Below are positions 23,399 to 34,738 of a DNA stretch of 64,000 nt, in pieces. How positions within the stretch are numbered: position 1 is the stretch's first letter; every line of letters begins with the position of its first letter. The notes under the pieces are model-generated. The model worked only from the letters and a program-made list of their open reading frames with translations. It searched no databases and was not told where the DNA came from. The DNA is from Eutypa lata. Its lineage: Eukaryota; Ascomycota; Sordariomycetes; Xylariales; Diatrypaceae. The stretch is taken from contig JAKULF010000003.1 of NCBI GenBank assembly GCA_022661535.1, positions 1,550,001 through 1,614,000 of the forward strand, read 5' to 3'. The translations under genes and the position numbers were made by a program.

Positions 23399-23746
23399 AT
23401 CCGAGATTTCGAAGGAGATCCCCAAGCGGATTGTTTATTGTATAATCACACGGGCATGCGGTAGTACACACAACTGTCGGCCCTCATGTATCATATTATT
23501 GTGTGCATTGGATTTGGAGTGCGGCTAACCTCATGTTTGATATGGATGGACACGTAATTATCTAGAATGTATTTAAAACCTGAAAAAACCTTGCGAGCGA
23601 GTCTGACTGAAGTTGGGAATAATATGAATGGTCGCCTTATTACTTGATTTCAGGCTATCCGTCCTAACACTCTATTTCCAACTTGCGGGACGCCATTTCT
23701 ATTAACCTATGTTCCGCGGGTACTGATATCAGACTTACCACATGTT
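23399..23746. other. Convergent 3' spacer VTC4/MFS
   Basis: 348 bp between two convergent stop codons. AT-rich with no gene; it must hold both 3' UTRs. Confidence 0.5.
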
Positions 23747-25738
23747 TTACCAATAGTATCTATGCGTACGACCTTTCCCGTCAACGTATAGCCCCTCTGA
23801 CTCCGATTCTAGCCCCTCCTTGACTTTTTTGGCGAAGCGTCTATTTGATAGTTTGAACAAGAGCGTTTGGACAATAATGGTGGCGAGCCACACGCCGCCG
23901 AGAGCTAAACAGGCCACCCAGGCTCTGCGATATAGAGGGGCGTCCGACTGGTGCGATCAGTTTCAAGCAGTTCTAGGTGTTCATTTCAGGGCACTAGTCT
24001 ACTCACTCCTCGGAATACTTGGTTTCCATACGTCCCGCCCAGATTAGAACAACCAACTGTGCCACTTCGTCAGAGCGTATTTCTTCTAGTACTGGGCTGG
24101 CTACATGGCCGTATTTCGAAAACCTACTGTACACCGCGTACGCGATCGCGCGCTTCTGGGGAGTCACCGAGTTGAGCGAGAGCCAGGTGACGTTCAGGGG
24201 TTGCCAGGTCCTGAAAGACCAAGCGTTAGTTGGATATATCGTCGGTGGGTAGGTAGAACCCAGGGCATCCACTTACGGGGCTGCGACTGTCACGACTAAA
24301 GCAGCATAGAAGGACCAGGAGGCTTCCGTGATAACCGGGAGGTTCTTTTTTACATAGAGTTCGTTAATCGGGGTCCTTGTTACTCAAGCGATGGAGGAAG
24401 AACACTCACGTAGAGCGCGATGAGTCCAGCCATCGTCCAGACAGCAGCGAACATGATCGCATATCCGAAGCGCTTGTACCGGTCTACGTACGACGCTAGA
24501 GCTAGACCTCCAAATGCTGCTAGGATAGGTGCCGGAGCGCTGAGGAGATTGGCTCGGATGCTTGTGAAGCCCAGAGACTGGATAATGGTCGCCCCCCACG
24601 TGCTCAGGCCATTCACAGATTGCAGACCGCTTAGGCAGACAAGCAGATAGGGCCAAGTGCGCCAATCGAGTAGTACGTCCGTTCTAGAGAGGACCTATCA
24701 GCAAGGCTGACACCACTACGCCACTTTTATGTCTCGAATCTCTCTTACTTACATGTCTTTCAACTTGATGCTCATAGTGGCAGCCTGTCCCTTCTTTGGG
24801 TCGGCTCGGATAATCCTAGCTACGAAGACGTCCGCCTCGCGCTGGGAAAGCCATCCGCGCCAGGGTACCAGACCGCCGAAGAGATACCCGGTATGATGCG
24901 GAGACTTCGGGACGAAAGCGAAAGCTAGGACACCGACAGCTAAGAAAGGGGGGGAGAAAGAGGTCAGCACTTGGACACACACAGATTCAAGGTTTCCCTT
25001 ACCTATCGTAGAGACACCACAGATGATGAAAATCCTAAGGGAAAACCTGTCAATAGTCCATTTTTTTCAACTAGCACCAAGTACCGTATTTTTAGCAACT
25101 AACTAACCACTGCCATCCGTAGAGCCCGCTAGCGCCTTCGATGCGCAACGCCCCGGCGGAGATAAGCGACCCGAACGCCGCCGAGACCGACGGCCCGAAG
25201 AAGAATACCGCGGTGCGCTTCGCGAGCTCGTCCTGCGTGTACCACCGCGACAGGATGTAGAGGCTGCCCGGGATGAAGCCGCTCTCGGCCAGCCCCAGGA
25301 ACAGGCGAGCCGCGTACCAGCCGCCGGCGTTCCTGACGTACATCTGGAGCACTTCGATCAGGCCCCATACGATGACTTGGGCTGGAATCCAGACGTGGGG
25401 GCCTATGCGATGGAGGATGATCTGTGGACATAAGGGTGCTTGTTAGTGTCGTCATCCCCCCTATCCATCTATAGTCCTAACTAGAGGCAAAAGGGGGAAA
25501 GGGGCTGGGCTCTTTCTCTTTCTCTTTCTCACGTTTGAAGGGATTTCGAGCAGCACGATCCCGAACCAGAGTAGCGATACACCGGTATTGGCCTCATCCC
25601 GTGTCATGCTAGTGTCTTTTAAGAACGTCGAGGTCAGGACTCCCGAGACGTTGGTGCGGTCGATAGCCATCCACATGAACATCAACTAGGGTGGCAGGCT
25701 AGTGTTAATATTCACCTCTTCACACAGGGGAGGGCAGG

Positions 25739-25783
<45 letters not shown>

Positions 25784-26107
25784 ACATACCGCGAAGAGAG
25801 GAAGAAACAGAAAATCCGCCTTACGGACAACGCGTCTTTCCTCATCTTTGGCCCACGTCACGAGGACTTGCTGACCATCTCTGTCGATATGCTGGTGGAA
25901 CAAACCATCTGACGGATCCTCAGGGTCGGGGCTCTTATTGCTACGAGATATACGGTGTCCCTCTTCTTTCACATTTATGACGGAACTCTTCTCGGTTGTT
26001 GAATTTGTGCCAGTGCCATTCCCCGGATTGTCGGTCAGTTGCGCGGCTGCCTTCGTTGGGACGGCAGCAGAGGCGACCGCTAGAGTTTCGATCACTTGAG
26101 ATGCCAT
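23747..26107 (-). CDS. MFS transporter, allantoate permease (Dal5-like) family
   Basis: Plasma-membrane anion:cation symporter family, importing organic anions such as allantoate, pantothenate or nicotinate-type compounds; the substrate is not determined. The ATG is at 26107 and the frame is split by many short introns. The Asp/Lys-rich cytosolic N-terminus is followed by WMAIDRTNVSG (helix 1), SLLWFGIVLLEIPSN, the GGWYAARLFLGLAESGFIPG segment, FFFGPSVSAAFGSLISA, and VNGLSTWGATIIQSLGF. A hidden intron (A|GTAGGT...GGCACAG) restores AYAVYIGCSNLGGTYGN, and GGA|GTGAGT...CACCAG| restores SDAPLYRRAWVACLALGGVW. The last exon ends GKGRTHRYYW. Every join found keeps phase, so the gene is likely intact. 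A TA/TG microsatellite sits in intron 1. Confidence 0.85.
25739..25783. repeat. (TA)n(TG)n compound microsatellite in MFS intron 1
   Basis: About seven TA units followed by about fifteen TG units. On the coding (minus) strand it lies just after the GTATGTG donor, as (CA)n then (TA)n. It is probably length-variable between strains. Confidence 0.9.
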
Positions 26108-26865
26108 TTTCAAATCTCACTTGTCGATTTACCAGTGGCAGAAGCGATAACAGCGTTCTTAAATCTCTACGTCTTTGGTAATTACCAAGGTCTTACCTAT
26201 GCGCAAAGCTAGACTTATAAGTGTTTACGTAGGTCTTTCAACGGAATTACCCATGCTACTATGGACAACACGTCAACCCCGAATGAAATGGCGAAAAGCC
26301 GCGGTCCATTGTTGTCACCGAATTGCCGCTATCTCCCATATCTGTGGCGATTTGAACCTAGCACTGATAGGACCGTAAAGGGTTCAGTTGAGATGTCGTC
26401 TTCAACCCGTGGAATATCGTCATGTGGATGCGGGGCAGCTATAGGGGTCCAAATGGGCTATTTCTTGCATATATCATGCAAGATTCTCCCCAATAAACCT
26501 ATTGCAATACCACGTGGGTATGGGGGTGAATAGCAGCTAAAATGATCTAGATTCGCAGAGCTCAAATAGTATTTTGATGTAGTGCCCGGAGATGTCACGC
26601 GCAGAAGGAAGTTTCAGGGGGGCGGTTAGTACTAAACAAACGATCTGTTATCTGCATGTATGTACCACCAGGGATCCCCTTAGTTCTTGAATATAGTAGA
26701 AATCATTCTAAACACCTCAGGACTATACTGGGATTAAGACGTTTGACTCTATGAGGGTCGTAACTAGATGCTAAATACTAGAAGTATTTATTAGAATATC
26801 TTAGAGATTCTCATGTATTTATCTAGAGCTCTAGTCTTTCAAATCCCTGTTGTTGCACCAGCGCA
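26108..26865. other. MFS upstream region / dioxygenase 3' region
   Basis: 758 bp between two same-strand genes. AT-rich, particularly 26640-26880. No gene seen. Confidence 0.45.
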
Positions 26866-27948
26866 TTATATAAATCGCACATTCAAATATGACATTCCCG
26901 GCTCGACAACATCAACACCTACGGGTTCGACGAGCGCATCCCCGGCCGCTCCGGCCGCTACAAGAAGTGGCGTAAAGTGCTAAGCAAATAATCAGCAATC
27001 ACTACGTACGAATCATGGTACTACTTGACCAACCTCTACCGTAGGATGCGAGCGTCTGTACTCAGGCAATGACTCTAGCTCCAGAAGCGCCTTCCTCCTT
27101 TCTACGGCGCCCCTCTTCGTCACGGCAGCTCGTAAGCGCGTGTCGAAAGTCCGCGACTCCTCCAGAACTTGAGCGCGCGCTGCATTCTTCGCGTCCTCAG
27201 ACGGAGCAGCCCGGATCTCTGCGATGGATGGGAACGAATGCACGGCCATTCCGGATGCGACGATTAGATATCCCTCGTTCCGCAGCGGCTGGAATGCCTC
27301 GCCTAGTCTGATCTGGCTCCCTAGATCGTACCCGTGGAACGTAGACACCTGTATGATGGGCACGTCGAGCGGCGCTTCGGGTGGGAACATAAGCTTGAAG
27401 GGAACCCAGACGCCGTGGTCGACGCCGCGCTCGACGCGCTTGGCCCTGATGCCTGATTTTGTCAGGTGGCGCCAAACATCTACAGCAAGTTCCGGCGCGT
27501 CCTCATGCGGCCATTCATACTCGTAGACAAATGGGTGGGTGTCATGAAAGTCGTTGACAAAGTCGTGCTATTCCAAACGCAGTGTTAGTTTGGACATAAA
27601 ACCTGAAATGGTCAGTAAACGGGCCCTTGCCTGTATGTAAGTCCCTCTCTTTACATTGACTGCAGCCAGAGTAAAAGTGTCAGCGATAGCTTGGACTTTT
27701 CGGAACAGGACCAAGCATATCTCACCTTCAATGACACCGGGTCCATGAATCTCCCCGGCTTCAAAATGACCACTGAAGGTAATGATCGCCTTCGGGCGGG
27801 GAGAGAGCTCACGGATCTCCTTACCGACCGCGCGAAGGTTGTCCTGGACGATGTGGTTTTTCGGAGACTCGTCGAAAAGGAGGGACACCCCCGCGTGGCC
27901 AATGAAATAAATTGGGGGTGGCCGACTGGGCGCAACGGCGGATGGCAT
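26866..27948 (-). CDS. Extradiol ring-cleavage dioxygenase, LigB/DODA family
   Basis: Metal-dependent class III ring-cleaving dioxygenase, related to 4,5-DOPA dioxygenase, acting on catechol-type substrates. Four exons fit in phase: 27948-27726, 27659-27631 (29 nt), 27567-27034, 26979-26866, total 299 aa, the usual family length. The three expected metal-binding His are present: FIGHAGVS, FSGHFEA and SGMAVHSF. RGVDHGVWVPFKLMFPPE and VPIIQVSTFHGYDLG are classic family segments. The 29-nt exon gives VNVKRGTYIQ, which matches the strand after SGHFEA in relatives. Its donor is CAG|GCAAGG, so intron 2 is a GC-AG intron. The last exon, HFTPLLVAAGAAG...SYLNVRFI, is a GC-rich island in AT-rich DNA. 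Substrate is unknown; no pigment cluster is seen nearby. Confidence 0.9.
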
Positions 27949-30900
27949 CTTGCTAGACAGCGTTTAGATGTTTTGTCCTATAAATGCGAACAACGCCCAA
28001 AGGCTGTAAGACTTTTGATTTTAAGTACAAACGAGAATAAGTAACATTCTTACAACTAGTTGGCGATGCACGACGTTGTTATGCACGTTGGTGATACATA
28101 AAGCCTGCCGAAGCCAAATCTGGTCGCTACTTGCGTGCGATTTGATATAATGACGTGCTGCCACGACTGTAACTTCTACCTCCACAACACGAGTATTTCT
28201 AAATGGGTTGGTTGGTGTACTATGAAATATTTCCCCAAGCTGACAATTATATATCTCTTATCTAGGGGGCACCCCTTGACGTGCTTGGATGATCATAGCA
28301 CGATACTACCAACATCGCCATTTTAGGGCGAGATTCGAGAGCCTTAGTTACATTCTCTAGATTCTAGCGCACGCCATACTCCAGAGGCCAGGTTCACACT
28401 ATCCATTCTCGAATTTGATCGATCAGTACGTGGAGACTATGGTGGCGATGGTGTTCGAGACTGGTGTGGTCTATATCACCCTTGCACATGCACTAAAGTT
28501 GGGTTGCACGCATATGTAGCCTCGGATCCGCGGATTCGGCTCGCTTGATGTGTGCGTCGATATCTTGTGCTAGTCATTAGAGCCCGAATCTAGCTATCTC
28601 CCGTCGATGGAATTGTTGATCCTAGATCCTAGATCAGGCCGGCGATCTATTCTACGGGAATCTAAACCTCGACCAGAGCCCATATATAGGTCCCTGCAAT
28701 ACTGCTCCTAGTGGAAGGGATCACCTCAATACGGTACACTAGTATATAGTTCGTGGTTTCGCTTCGGTATATATATAATTTTACTAGGCTAAAGAGGGGT
28801 TGTTGGAGGACTATAACCATAAAGGTGGCCATATAATGTTGCGATGCCCTCCCTAGGGGCCATACTCATGTACAGTTGGTGGGTGATATGCTTGTTCCTG
28901 CGGTAAAATATTATGCTGTACATTTTTAAAACTACCTATTGTACCTAATGTCAACAGTTAGTACAACTAACACATTGTATTATTGCGAACTTCATACGTG
29001 ATTTGACCCGGTATAATGTTGTTAGCTTAGTTGCAGTACAGTTACCACAGTATAATACCATCGACTTAATCATGTATATTTGCTTTTTCTTATCTGTAGT
29101 TGGAGCCTTTTAGCTTGGTTGTCTACCTAGGTACTAAGCGATTCTAAGTCGGTAGGAAAGGTTCCAAATGGTTTAGAAAACGGAAGTCGCAAAGACCATA
29201 GTTGTCTTGGAGTTGTTCTTCCCCGCTGAACCTGGGCCGTCTATTCAATCAGAGAGAAGGCGCCGAAAATGTATTTGAACTTACTGCTCTACACCTAGCT
29301 TGCCATAATGGGATCTGTCGCTTGGATTTTAATTGTCCGAATGTGAATTGGTGATCTATGTAACAAGGGCTGACTTGGCTTACTTTAGTACTTCCGCACA
29401 AAAAGGGTTTGTAACATGATTATATTCATTCACCTTTTTATAAGGTGTGTGAGTACTAGTGTTAGAGAATTGCATCGCTGGTTGTGAATTATCTTACATG
29501 TATATGAGTAACTTTGCAAGCCATTATTTTCAAGTTGCTTGAATGCGCCAGTAGCATAAATCCTCTGGTCCCAGTAACAAACGTGATGGCATCCCCCTCT
29601 ATTAGGGCTGCATCACATGGGACGATAATATCTGATAGTCACTGCAAACATGGCCAGTGCCAAAAGGTTAATATCCAAGCTTGTTACATAATGGGGGTAG
29701 CTTTTAATGATAAGCTATCTGGGCAAAGGTGTGTTTGTTGTCTTTTATGCCTAAGTTGATAAATATTACTACTTATATATACACCCATGCAAGATCCGTA
29801 ACAGATTCTAGTGCTGGTTTCTGGACGAAGCCACAAGTATCGCGTTAAAGGGTATATTTAAAACAAGTCCAAGGATCTAAAGCAAACTATTGACTGTAGT
29901 CTGTTAGGGAAGGTCACCCACCAACCAAATCGACACTAATATTATTAATATTCATAGTTTAGGTAATTTCTGTATCTTCTCTACCCGTGACCTGTGGAAC
30001 GTTTGATTAGGTAAGGAAGGCTACCTTCACACCACTCCACCCCTTCTCTAGACATGTTGAATGCAAAATTTAGGAAGGTTCGTTACTTTGTTAGACTTGT
30101 TACCTTTGGCCAGAGCTGAGCTTACAAGTCGTCTGTTTCATTTAACACAAAGTCCGCAAGTGGTTGATAGGTTTGGCGTCTGCTTTGAATAAAATCCAAA
30201 TGAACGCTTTTTAGCCTTTCTGGGTTACACCACCAGGTGGTGACTGTATATATTGGCATCCTGTAATATTCCAGTACTAGACCGCCTTTTCAAGCGTCTA
30301 AAGACAAAAGGCACCACCCCTCAAACATCAGACGGACATCATGCCAACCTATTAGAGTCTAGCTCGGTATAAAGATGCAAACTTCACTGAGCTCTCCAAT
30401 GAAAATGCCGCCTCCCAACATGTCCCAGTGTGTAGAACTGTAGCTTCAAGTAAAGCCAAGCCTATGTGTTTATCTACCTAATTTCAGCAAAACCAGGAAC
30501 TGAAAGGTTGTGGTTCCCATTTTACTACAGGTGTGTGACATAGATCGGATCTATGTCGAAGTTGAGGAGAGGGATAGCTATTAGTTAAGAGCCAAATGCC
30601 TCTATGGGGGTGTGAATAGTTATTCACCTACATAATGCTATTGCCAGAATGGTTTGTACTGTACTTAGCTGGACCTTAGTCTTTTCCCTTGATTAACAAC
30701 TGTGCAGTGCTATCAAGCTATCTAGTGGGCACAGGAGAATTATCTTAAAAGGCATTGTAAGCTGGCCCTAAGAAGGTAGTGTTGCACTCCCCTCTGACTA
30801 CCTTAGGAAGTGGCGGGACTTTTATCTAACAGCTAATAATCCCATGACACGAATTAGAGTAATTATTTGCTAAAATAAAACTGGGATCCTTGCTTTCCTA

Positions 30901-32166
30901 TTCAAAGCCCGTCGTTAACCTATTGTCTTACGTTATAGGCTAACTGCAGGAACACCTCGACGAAGTTTACTTTAGGAACTCCTGGCATAGTAGGAACATT
31001 CCTATTCCATTGGCATAAACAGTCACTCAAAGCATTGCTAGACAAAGAATATAGGCACTACCCCCCCTAGACATTCCTAACTGCCAACCCACCACCGAAG
31101 TGAACACACCGTTCTACGATCTAAGCTAGGACAACTATTTCCTTAGAGGTCAACATATCTACTACGTATCTATACTAGGAGCCCAAGCACAGCATTTTAT
31201 AGGTACGTTACTCTTCACTATACCAATGTGCTTAACCAGTCCCTGTCGCTTCCCTAGTGAAGAGTCTCTTTTTCTAGGTTGTGCCTCTATAATCATCGAC
31301 GAGTCGCTCCTACCTTAAGAACATTTTTTGTTTATACTATCATATTCTCCCACGTTGATTGTATGGTTTCTTCTCTTAAGTAGTTACTCTTCTCTGTCAA
31401 TAATCTACTTTGATATTGATAACTTCTTCTCCCATAGATTTGCCCTTAACATCCTACCTACCTACCTACCTACCCTTTATCATTGTCGGCAACTCTCCCC
31501 CATCGATATTTCCTGTCTTCGACGCCTACTCGAATATGCGAACAGCCTGTGATAATACATATTATACTGCTTGTCTCTTCCCCATGGATAGCGTAGGGCA
31601 AGCACGGATTAGACCTAACCTAGCATTGATTTCCCTCAAGCCCCCCCACCTAGCAGGTAGTGTCCCCAGGTTACACAAACATCTCCATTATACCAGAGCA
31701 AGCAAACCCAGACACAATCCAATGCAGCAAACTACCCATGAGTATTGTCAGTGACAGTGTTTCTATCCAAGGCATTCTACCAATATAGAACACAGGGTAC
31801 TTTCAGACACCATATTCCCCAGCCCCCTATTCGCGGTTCCTTATAAGCTAGCCTGTTAAAGTCGTGACTTCCCTATAAATTCGTCGATCTTGCAACTTCC
31901 CTATAACTTCGTCGATCTTGCAACTTCCCTATAAATATTCACTATCTATTGAATATCTATTCAATACCAAACAAAGATCTCCTCTGAAGACTGAGAACCC
32001 AATCCATCCTAACAACACAGCCTAACAACAGCATAACCATCTCTAGCTTTCAGCATTCCTTGATACCACAGCTTTGATACCACAGTCCTGAGAACCTCAA
32101 CACCGAGCCTGGCTTTTTCACTTCCTCCTCAAAAGTTGAAAAAAAGGAAAGAAGAAAAAAAAAAAG
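27949..32166. other. 4.2-kb gene-free AT-rich region
   Basis: No open frame with family likeness on either strand; the longest are about 75-115 codons (29514-29759, 31410-31754 plus). It is AT-rich with many TATA/TAG words, consistent with old degraded sequence, but no mobile-element remnant can be named. A short perfect inverted repeat with 7-bp arms (CACCACC/GGTGGTG) sits at 30228-30242, (CTAC)n at about 31454-31475, and a 28-bp tandem repeat at 31867-31936. Confidence 0.5.
31867..31936. repeat. 28-bp tandem repeat, 2.5 copies, upstream of the CxC-module gene
   Basis: Two full units (31867-31894 and 31895-31922) begin ACTTCCCTATAA and end CGTCGATCTTGCA, differing at one or two bases. A third partial unit covers 31923-31936. 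It lies 230-300 bp before the ATG at 32167, in likely promoter or leader DNA. Confidence 0.85.
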
Positions 32167-34233
32167 ATGTGTTTCATGGAGTACCTCGGGTACACGTGCG
32201 GGCACACCAGCCCGGCGGTGCTGCGCACGTGTCCGCAGACGACGGGGATCCCGACGAACCCGGTGTGCAAGAACCCGGCGACGCGGCCGCAGCTGATGGC
32301 GTCGTTCTGCGTGGCCTGCGCCCACGTCCAGCACAAGCGCTGGAGCGACATCATGGAGCAGGAGCACCGGTGGCTGCACGAGCGCGGCGCCTGCGGCTGC
32401 CCCGTCAAGTTCCCCGACCTGATGCAGCCGCGCATGGTGGTCGGCGGCGGCCGCCGCGGCAGCCACGGCGTCCTGAGCGCCGACGGCACCGTCTGCACCA
32501 TCGTTGGCGGGGCCGACGTCACGGCACCCAGCGGTGGTAGTGCTGGTGGTGGTGGGGGTAGTGGCGAGGGTGGTGGTGGGGGCGACAATAGCCAGCATCA
32601 CCACCATCGTGGTAGCGGATTCGGAAAGAAAGGCAATAAACGAGGTGGGAAGAACTGGCGTCGTGGTGGCGGTGGTGGCGGTGGAGGTGGTGGATACAGC
32701 CAGAACAGCCACGATCAACCCAACAGAGCGCAACAGCAGAAGGACAAGTACCCTGCCCTTCAAGAGATCAGAGAGGGCGATGATGTCCGCTATGCGGTGC
32801 GTCTTCCAAGCATGTACGGCGTGGAGTGGGCCTGGGATCACGAGAAGCTGCACCGCGAAGGGAAGTGTCCTTGCGCCGTGCGGTTCGACAAGCATATTCC
32901 GCAGCACAACCTGCCCAACACCCAGCACTCATTAGTCCAGCCGGCTGAATATACAGCTACTGGAAGCGGGAACCAAGCCTACAACGCCACCTTTAGCGGC
33001 AACGATTTTCTGGCTACGCGACCTTTCGAACAATCATCGTCCGAGCAGCCTAGTGCGCAGTCAGCTACCACACAATCGTCCGCCGCGTATCCATCCGATG
33101 TACAGTCGTCCATGCAGAACTGGGTCCAGCCAATCATGCAACCTTCCGAGCAGCATCAGCAGCAGCATTACGGACAGCAAACTTCCGCTACGCAAAATCC
33201 CCACACCCAGACGGAGAGACCACAGATATCCTCTGCGCAGATTTTCGACATGCAGGGCTATCAGTATTCGATGCAGGACATGGCGCAAAGCAGCGGCGAG
33301 CATAATAGCCAACGCCACAGCAACAACAACAATAACAATAACAGCACGCAAGCCTTCGGCCAACCCTTCGAGCCAAGAAACAACACACAGACGACAGGAG
33401 GGACGGACCCGTTTTCGCAAACGATGCCGGATAGCATCATGGATCTCTTTGCACAGCAGCCCGAGGACGGCAACGCGGCGCCGCCGCCGTCTGTCTCCTC
33501 GTACACGATGCCGACGGTTCCGATCGACGGCGACGGCATGGCGGCGTGGAACTTATCGCAGCCGCAGCGCTGGACCTGCAACCCGCCCGAGGGCTACTAC
33601 AACGCTCAGGAGGTGTACCTGCCGCCGGCGTTTCCCAGCACCAATACAAACACCGATACTAGTGAAACCGACACCATCCGACCTCTCACCGCACACGGTG
33701 CCAGCGCCGCCGCTAGCAACAACTACAACAACAACTACAGTAACACGGGCAGCAGCAGCAACGCCAACCGAAACAACAAGGGGAAATCCAAGGCCAACGA
33801 TAACAGCAACAACAACGCACCCAGCGGCAGCGGCAGCGGCGGCGGCGGCGGATTTGGATACGGCGATCCCCCTCGACCGGTCGACATGCAAACGATGTGG
33901 TTCTCGTCCACGCCGCAGGAGGGGGAGCACAACGCGCAGCCGCCAGTAGTAGGACTTCCCATAGGCAGGGGTCCGGAGGGGGCAGATGGGGCGCTTCAGG
34001 CTCCTGGGCAGACATACCACCACGAACAGCAACAGCCGGAGGACGGGATGATCCCTTTCAACGGATTCCCGATCGGGGCGGGGCCCGAAGGCGACCCGCA
34101 TGCTGGTTCGTTCGATGAGTGCGAGTTCTACCGCACCAACACCACCACCAGCAACAAGAGCAGCAGCACTAGTGGCGCAAGAAGAGATCGTCATGGGCGC
34201 GGACTGCGTCGACCTAGCTCTTCCTCCTTTTAA
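32167..34233 (+). CDS. Low-complexity protein with duplicated LHxxGxCxC module, unknown function
   Basis: Single-exon 688-aa protein. The first 85 residues are Cys/His-rich (YTCGHTS, TCPQTTG, NPVCKNP, FCVACAH), which suggests a metal-binding N-terminus. A module EHRWLHERGACGCPVKF (about 66-82) recurs as DHEKLHREGKCPCAVRF (about 224-240), separated by Gly-rich runs with GSG/GGGG and an Arg-Gly stretch. From about residue 250 to the end it is Gln/Asn/Ser/Gly-rich and probably disordered. No signal peptide or membrane helix is seen. Family likeness is limited to short fungal hypotheticals with an N-terminal CGH motif. The low-complexity tail and RGG-like run could support RNA binding or condensation (inference). 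High third-position GC and a long open frame support a real gene. Confidence 0.75.
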   Translation: MCFMEYLGYTCGHTSPAVLRTCPQTTGIPTNPVCKNPATRPQLMASFCVACAHVQHKRWSDIMEQEHRWLHERGACGCPVKFPDLMQPRMVVGGGRRGSHGVLSADGTVCTIVGGADVTAPSGGSAGGGGGSGEGGGGGDNSQHHHHRGSGFGKKGNKRGGKNWRRGGGGGGGGGGYSQNSHDQPNRAQQQKDKYPALQEIREGDDVRYAVRLPSMYGVEWAWDHEKLHREGKCPCAVRFDKHIPQHNLPNTQHSLVQPAEYTATGSGNQAYNATFSGNDFLATRPFEQSSSEQPSAQSATTQSSAAYPSDVQSSMQNWVQPIMQPSEQHQQQHYGQQTSATQNPHTQTERPQISSAQIFDMQGYQYSMQDMAQSSGEHNSQRHSNNNNNNNSTQAFGQPFEPRNNTQTTGGTDPFSQTMPDSIMDLFAQQPEDGNAAPPPSVSSYTMPTVPIDGDGMAAWNLSQPQRWTCNPPEGYYNAQEVYLPPAFPSTNTNTDTSETDTIRPLTAHGASAAASNNYNNNYSNTGSSSNANRNNKGKSKANDNSNNNAPSGSGSGGGGGFGYGDPPRPVDMQTMWFSSTPQEGEHNAQPPVVGLPIGRGPEGADGALQAPGQTYHHEQQQPEDGMIPFNGFPIGAGPEGDPHAGSFDECEFYRTNTTTSNKSSSTSGARRDRHGRGLRRPSSSSF

Positions 34234-34738
34234 AGAGGGGATAATAGGATAGGCATGTCTATCTTGTGAGAGGACGGCAGACCTTTATGGGCAGGGGTGT
34301 AAGTCGGTTTTTCTTTCTTTCCTCTTCTTGTCCCCACTCACTTTTGAACCGGGGTTATCTTGATAACCTGGGGCAGTGAAATGGTTAGTAGCTGACGATT
34401 TCTGGTGAGCAGGCCTACCATCACTAATTGCTATCTTCACAAACCAACAAATACGGCGGGAAAAAAGGGCAGGGAAGAAGGAAAAGTGTTATCATTGTGA
34501 CGATAGTGTAAACATCGACAGGGCATTCATACACCACGTGATCTGGTGTCATATGCGCTGGAAAAAGCGATGTTGAAATGTGCGTGCCTTTGATTTATCC
34601 GAGGCTATCATACATACATGCGAAAAAGAAAAAAAATATGCTTTGATCTCGCCTCGTGGATTTCTACACGTTACCTCTCTATTTCGCTTTGGTTTGTACC
34701 CGACAGATACCTTCAATATCTGCCTGGTATGCATGGGG
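34234..34738. other. Convergent 3' spacer with a short hairpin
   Basis: 505 bp between convergent stops. A perfect inverted repeat with 7-bp arms (GGTTATC/GATAACC, 2-nt loop) lies at 34353-34368. Its role, if any, is unknown. No gene seen. Confidence 0.5.

Noticed and set aside
26894..26991. Plus-strand tail-like reading ending in a basic segment
   Set aside because: The minus strand gives the true last exon of the LigB-type dioxygenase with correct phase and family residues.
30228..30242. CACCACC/GGTGGTG inverted repeat
   Set aside because: Perfect but very short and isolated in the gene desert; no gene or promoter context.
32050..32928. 292-codon minus-strand frame
   Set aside because: Antisense shadow of the Gly-rich repeats of the 688-aa protein.
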